A stretch of DNA of 9,623 nucleotides. It comes from Candidatus Anaerobutyricum stercoripullorum. Lineage in GTDB: Bacteria; Bacillota; Clostridia; Lachnospirales; Lachnospiraceae. The notes under the pieces were generated by a model. The model was given only the letters and a program-made list of their open reading frames with translations, searched no databases and was not told the DNA's origin. The translations under genes were made by a program, and so were the position numbers. The stretch lies in the NCBI GenBank assembly GCA_019114885.1, contig DXEQ01000231.1, positions 1 through 9,623 on the forward strand. Direction: 5' to 3'. Below, in pieces: positions 6,569 to 9,623 of this stretch; position 1 is the first letter of the stretch, and the number at the start of each line of letters is the position of its first letter.

Positions 6569-6592
6569 GAGGGCTGCTTTGCGGCAGCCCTC
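6569..6592 (-). terminator. Terminator-like hairpin between livK and livH
   Basis: A perfect 9 bp stem, GAGGGCTGC (6569-6577) with GCAGCCCTC (6584-6592) and a 6 nt loop, lies 63 nt past the livK stop. On the minus strand it is followed by only a weak pyrimidine run (TATTCTT). That suggests a partial terminator or a 3' stabiliser that raises livK over livHMGF, a common arrangement for binding-protein genes. A 14 bp perfect palindrome CCGCCCGCGGGCGG lies between it and the livK stop, at 6625-6638. Confidence 0.55.
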
Positions 6593-6624
6593 CTTTGGGC
6601 TTTTCATCTCATTTTCTGCTTATA

Positions 6625-6638
6625 CCGCCCGCGGGCGG
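6625..6638. repeat. 14 bp perfect palindrome CCGCCCGCGGGCGG
   Basis: A self-complementary, all-GC 14-mer 17 nt past the livK stop codon, between it and the terminator-like hairpin. In RNA it can fold only as a short stem with a 4 nt loop. It could serve as a roadblock or stability element at the livK 3' end, or be a protein-binding palindrome. No family is recognised. Confidence 0.5.
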
Positions 6639-6655
6639 CACGAAAATGCAGCCTC

Positions 6656-7834
6656 TTACTGAGCGTCCATGCCGACATAAACGCCGTTCTCGATGACAAC
6701 AGCCTTCGGGGACTTGTTGACTTCACCGGTCTCAGACCACTTCAGTCCGCCTTCGTCGCCGGTCAGACCCTGTACATTGATCTCTGTCATGGCAGTCTTT
6801 AAAGCGTCACAGATATCAGATGCGCTCATATCCGGTGTCACACCAGCCTGCTCGATGGCAGCCTTGATCGCATAGATGGCGTCATAGCCGTCCGCTGCGA
6901 ACTGGTTCGGTGTCTCACCGTCAAACTGCTCTTTGTACTTGGTCACGAAGCTTACGGTAGCGTCATCCTGTGCGTCTGCCGCAAACGGAGTCAGGAGCAT
7001 AACGCCCTCTGCCAGAGAAGTGTCAAAGTTCTCTACAGTGAGGATACCGTCCATACCGTCCACGCCGAAGAAGGTCGGTGCATAGCCCATGGTGTTGGCC
7101 TGCTGTAAGATGATAGAAGCTTCCTGATAGTAGATTGGCAGGAAGATCAGCTCAGCGCCTGCGGACTGTGCCTTCTGCAGCTGTGTCTGGAAATCTGTCT
7201 TGGAATCAGCGGTGAACGCTTCTTCTGACACGATTTCAAGACCTCTGGTCTCTGCTTCTTTTACAAAGTTCTCTTCGATTCCTGATGAATACGGATCGGA
7301 ACTGTCGTAGATGATACCGATCTTGGTCGCCAGCTTATGCTCGTCGATATACTGCGCGGATGCAGTACCCTGGTTCGGGTCTGTGAAACATACCTGGAAC
7401 ACATTGGTCTTGCCCTCGATAACATCTGTGGAAGATGCGGAAGGTGTGATCTGGAACAGGTTGTCCTGTGCGGTCATATCCGCAACACCGATACAAGGCG
7501 CTGTGGTAACCGTACCGTAAAGAATCTGCATACCCCAGTCTTTCAGGGTGTTGTAGGCGTTGACAGACTTCTCCGCATCGTTCTGGTCGTCCTCAAAACG
7601 ATACTCGATCTTTGCGCCGTTGATTCCGCCTGCTTCATTGATCTCATCGATGGCGATCTGCGCGCCGTTCTTGGCTGCATTGCCGTAGATTGCTGCCGCG
7701 CCTGTTGTCGGTCCGATTCCGCCGATATAGAAGGCGTTGGCGTCTTTTTCCTCAGAAGCGCCTGAACCGCCGCAGCCTGCCAGACATCCCACTGTCATAG
7801 CGAGGATGAGGGCTGCTGTTACTAACTTTTTCAT
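6656..7834 (-). CDS. livK: Branched-chain amino acid ABC transporter, substrate-binding lipoprotein LivK
   Basis: Extracellular solute-binding protein of the importer, 392 residues, Peripla_BP_6 / LivK-LivJ type. The N-terminus MKKLVTAALILAMTVGCLAGC is a lipoprotein signal with lipobox L18-A-G-C21, so the mature protein is anchored by a lipid on Cys21. After a Ser/Gly/Glu linker the fold begins with FYIGGIGPTTGAAAIYGNAA, followed by AIDEINEAGGINGAKIEY and TPSASSTD, all typical of the family. ATG 7832-7834 is chosen because AAGGAGG (7844-7850) lies 9 nt upstream; the frame is open to a Met at 7882, but that adds a non-signal extension with no ribosome site. The family also includes binders of other amides and amino acids, so leucine/isoleucine/valine specificity is probable, not shown. 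Confidence 0.94.
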   Translation of the reverse strand: MKKLVTAALILAMTVGCLAGCGGSGASEEKDANAFYIGGIGPTTGAAAIYGNAAKNGAQIAIDEINEAGGINGAKIEYRFEDDQNDAEKSVNAYNTLKDWGMQILYGTVTTAPCIGVADMTAQDNLFQITPSASSTDVIEGKTNVFQVCFTDPNQGTASAQYIDEHKLATKIGIIYDSSDPYSSGIEENFVKEAETRGLEIVSEEAFTADSKTDFQTQLQKAQSAGAELIFLPIYYQEASIILQQANTMGYAPTFFGVDGMDGILTVENFDTSLAEGVMLLTPFAADAQDDATVSFVTKYKEQFDGETPNQFAADGYDAIYAIKAAIEQAGVTPDMSASDICDALKTAMTEINVQGLTGDEGGLKWSETGEVNKSPKAVVIENGVYVGMDAQ

Positions 7835-7859
7835 CTCTTTCTTCCTCCTTAAATAAGAA

Positions 7860-7909
7860 TGATAAAATAAGGAAAAAGGCATCCCCAGTCATCCCATAAG
7901 AACGCCTTT
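7860..7909 (-). promoter_or_regulatory. Hairpin with T tract at the start of the predicted livK leader
   Basis: On the minus strand AAAGGCGTTC (7900-7909) pairs with GGATGCCTTT (7875-7884) over 10 positions, including two G-U pairs, with a 15 nt loop. It is followed by TTTCCTTATTTTAT. It looks like an intrinsic terminator, but it lies between the predicted livK promoter and the livK ribosome site. It may be a 5' mRNA-stabilising stem-loop, an attenuator, or the terminator of the upstream exonuclease gene. Confidence 0.55.
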
Positions 7910-7922
7910 CTTCTTCCTTACG

Positions 7923-7951
7923 ATTCTACTACATTCTTTTTGCAAAAGCAA
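7923..7951 (-). promoter_or_regulatory. livK operon promoter (sigma-A type)
   Basis: The minus strand shows -35 TTGCTT (7946-7951), an exact 17 bp spacer, and -10 TAGAAT (7923-7928), in AT-rich DNA. Transcription would begin near 7916, giving a leader of about 80 nt. It is the best housekeeping promoter in the window and lies in the only sizeable gap upstream of livK. I looked for a CodY box here and found none convincing. Confidence 0.65.
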
Positions 7952-8026
7952 CATTTTTTCTTTGTCTCTTTACTGTTGTACATTGGTAACTTTGCATAAA
8001 ATGTATCGGCTTCCTGCAAAAATATC

Positions 8027-8956
8027 CTATTCCAACCGTGGACAATCCTGACTTTCCATGCCGAGAAGGCTGCGGATATCATCACACATCGCAAGAATTT
8101 CCGGCGGACAGGTGCCGTCTTCCTTCTTATAATAAGCCTTGAGCATATCGATATACTGCAGGGAGGTATCTTTCAGTATTCTTCTGTCCGGACCGTTCTT
8201 TCCGTTACCGGCTGTCCCGTTTCCTCCTGCCGGCCTGTTCAAAGCGCTGCCCTTTGCCGCCGTCTTTTCTTCCGGACTCTCCGGGACAAGCGGTCTCTTA
8301 AATCGCTTATATTTATGATAGGTGTCTCTGTTCTGGATATATTCCTCCAGTTTCTTTGCCCGTTCTTTATCGTATCTGCCCTGGAGACAGCAGCGGGTGA
8401 TCCGGTACAGGTCTTTCGCGTCTTCCAGTGCATTGTGGGCCGTGCTGTGTTCCATGCCGCAGATGTATTTCATATCGGAGAGACTGATGGTGATTCCTTT
8501 TCCGTATATCTTTTTGGTGAGTCGCCGGGTGATATCCTGCAGCTGCCCGGCAAGCCTGCGGAACCTCCGCGGGACGGATCTGTGGTTCTTGTCCATATCG
8601 TGCAGAATCGTATGGCTGTCATTGCCCCAGACGAAGATCTCCCGCACCGGGTATTCCTGCAGCAGCAGATACATTTCCTGAAAAACCGTCTCGTAGGACG
8701 GCGCCTCGTCAATCTCCTTCTGGGTAAGTCCGGTCAGCTTCCTGCAGTAACCGGTAAGACGCGGATTGTAAAGGGGATGGATGGGTGAATAATAGGTCCG
8801 TACCAGATTAAAATTCCTGTCACAGATCACCAGACCGACGGACAGCAGTTCGCCGCCATGTTCTCTGTCAAAAAATGTATCGTTCTCCATAAAGCAGGTA
8901 TATTCCGCGTCAAAAAACGCGTAATAAAGCTTCTTTTTCGCATTACTGTTATTCAC
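8027..8956 (-). CDS. DnaQ-like 3'-5' exonuclease (DEDDh family)
   Basis: A 309-residue protein whose first ~190 residues form an RNase T / DnaQ-type exonuclease fold (metal-dependent 3'-5' removal of nucleotides from DNA or RNA). Motif I is FFDAEYT with Asp16 and Glu18, motif II VWGNDSHTILHDM with Asp113, and motif III HNALEDA with His174 and Asp179: a complete DEDDh set. This resembles KapD-like stand-alone exonucleases more than the polymerase epsilon subunit. Residues 195-222 are basic and helical, 228-258 are a Gly/Asn/Lys low-complexity linker, and 262-300 form an unrecognised C-terminal segment. The start is GTG at 8954-8956, supported by GAGGTG at 8962-8967; the nearby ATGs are out of frame or hit a stop at once. 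It follows the aminopeptidase gene by 22 nt, so the two are probably co-transcribed. The substrate is unknown. Confidence 0.85.
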   Translation of the reverse strand: MNNSNAKKKLYYAFFDAEYTCFMENDTFFDREHGGELLSVGLVICDRNFNLVRTYYSPIHPLYNPRLTGYCRKLTGLTQKEIDEAPSYETVFQEMYLLLQEYPVREIFVWGNDSHTILHDMDKNHRSVPRRFRRLAGQLQDITRRLTKKIYGKGITISLSDMKYICGMEHSTAHNALEDAKDLYRITRCCLQGRYDKERAKKLEEYIQNRDTYHKYKRFKRPLVPESPEEKTAAKGSALNRPAGGNGTAGNGKNGPDRRILKDTSLQYIDMLKAYYKKEDGTCPPEILAMCDDIRSLLGMESQDCPRLE

Positions 8957-8978
8957 GTCATCACCTCTTTTCCGATCG

Positions 8979-9623
8979 TCAATATGATAGTATCTCCGTT
9001 CCGTCTTCTGTCACAAGGATCGTGTACTCCCACTGGGCGGAAGGCTTGCCGTCCTGGGTATAGATGGTCCATCCGTCATCCTCGTCCTGATACACGTCCG
9101 GCGCTCCCATGTTGACCATCGGCTCGATGGTGAAGGTCATGCCCGGCACAAAAAGCAGCCCCGAATCCGGCACGCCGATGTGATTGATCCACGGATCTTC
9201 GTGAAAATGTACCCCGCAGCCGTGGCCGCCGATCTCCCGCACGATGGTGTATCCGTTCTTTTCCGCGTGGCTGTTGCAGGCGTAACCCATATCCCCCATG
9301 GTCCCCCACGGACGGGTGGCCGCCAGCGCCAGATCCAGACATTCCTTGGTGACCCGCACCAACTTTCGCTTCTCCTCCGACACATCACCGATGCAGAACA
9401 TGCGGGACGCGTCTCCGAAATATCCGTTATAAATAGTCGTACAGTCCACGTTGACGATATCCCCGCTCTTTAGTACCTGCTCCTTGCTCGGGATACCGTG
9501 GCAGACCACATCATCCACGGAGATGCACACACTCTTCGGATAGCCCTGATAGTGCAGGCAGGCCGGGATACATCCGATCTTGCGGGTGTATTCTTCGATT
9601 CTTGCATTGAGTTCTTCCGTAGT
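8979..9623 (-). CDS. map: Methionine aminopeptidase type I, 5' end outside the window
   Basis: The frame is open from the right edge to TGA at 8979-8981, giving the last 214 residues. The enzyme removes the initiator Met from new proteins in the cytoplasm. The five metal ligands are present: Asp60 (DIVNVD), Asp71 (FGDASR), His134 (GGHGCG), Glu167 (FTIEPM) and Glu199 (AQWEYT), counted from the first visible residue, plus the conserved His42 (VCHGIP) and His141 (FHEDP). The piece begins with ELNARIEEYTRKIGCIPAC, so the true start lies beyond base 9623. The style (PKSVCISVDDVVCHGIP, GGHGCGVHFHEDPW) resembles the clostridial form that carries an N-terminal SEC-C zinc motif; that part cannot be seen. 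It may be a second copy beside the ribosomal-operon map. Confidence 0.92.
   Translation of the reverse strand, partial: TTEELNARIEEYTRKIGCIPACLHYQGYPKSVCISVDDVVCHGIPSKEQVLKSGDIVNVDCTTIYNGYFGDASRMFCIGDVSEEKRKLVRVTKECLDLALAATRPWGTMGDMGYACNSHAEKNGYTIVREIGGHGCGVHFHEDPWINHIGVPDSGLLFVPGMTFTIEPMVNMGAPDVYQDEDDGWTIYTQDGKPSAQWEYTILVTEDGTEILSY

Noticed and set aside
6365..6607. 80-codon minus-strand open frame in the livK-livH spacer whose TGA overlaps the livH ATG (ATGA).
   Set aside because: It has no ribosome binding site, contains the terminator-like hairpin and the tandem stems, and shows no recognisable domain. The spacer is better explained as regulatory.
7835..7894. Possible attenuation leader peptide with Leu/Ile codons (MTGDAFFLILSFLF, in a frame overlapping the livK ribosome site).
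   Set aside because: It has no Shine-Dalgarno, runs on into livK in another frame, and its Leu/Ile codons lie after the hairpin rather than before it, so classical attenuation does not fit.
7835..8026. T-box or CodY site upstream of livK.
   Set aside because: The leader is only about 80 nt and lacks the T-box AGGGTGG-type bulge. No stretch is close enough to AATTTTCWGAAAATT.

Overview
All ten genes lie on the minus strand, so transcription runs from high to low coordinates. In that order they are: a methionine aminopeptidase (5' end outside the window), a DEDDh exonuclease, a five-gene branched-chain amino-acid-type ABC transporter (livK-livH-livM-livG-livF), a cytidylate kinase-like protein, a PurF-like phosphoribosyltransferase, and a glycerol facilitator/aquaporin cut by the left edge. 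The Gram-positive lipobox, strong AGGAGG-type ribosome binding sites, tight gene packing, moderate GC, and the protein styles (Cmk2-type kinase, PurF with Fe-S-type cysteines) suggest an anaerobic Clostridia member, most likely Lachnospiraceae. That placement is inference; there is no rRNA or other marker here.

Layout. 8979-9623 map-like (partial) and 8027-8956 exonuclease are probably one unit. 7835-8026 holds the livK promoter and a hairpin at the start of the predicted livK leader. 6656-7834 is livK, the substrate-binding lipoprotein. 6369-6655 is a structured spacer with a terminator-like hairpin, several more hairpins and a perfect -10 box. 5487-6368 livH, 4395-5474 livM, 3634-4392 livG and 2911-3621 livF are packed with 2 to 12 nt gaps. 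2282-2902 (cytidylate kinase-like) starts 8 nt after livF. 739-2154 is the PurF-like gene, after a 127 nt GC-rich spacer without a visible terminator. 512-738 holds the purF terminator, the probable glpF promoter and two cre-like boxes. 1-511 is the start of the glycerol facilitator gene.

How they work together. LivK on the outer face of the membrane binds the solute, LivH and LivM form the channel, and LivG and LivF hydrolyse ATP. The spacer after livK would let the binding protein be made in excess over the membrane and ATPase subunits. Two nucleotide-metabolism-like genes appear to be co-transcribed with the transporter.

Most of the window is conventional. The main anomaly is the PurF-like protein: its PRPP-binding half is intact, but the N-terminal catalytic cysteine and the other glutamine-handling residues of the amidotransferase half are gone. 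It should not be annotated as an ordinary glutamine-dependent amidophosphoribosyltransferase. I see no CRISPR array, transposon, tRNA, rRNA or phage gene.
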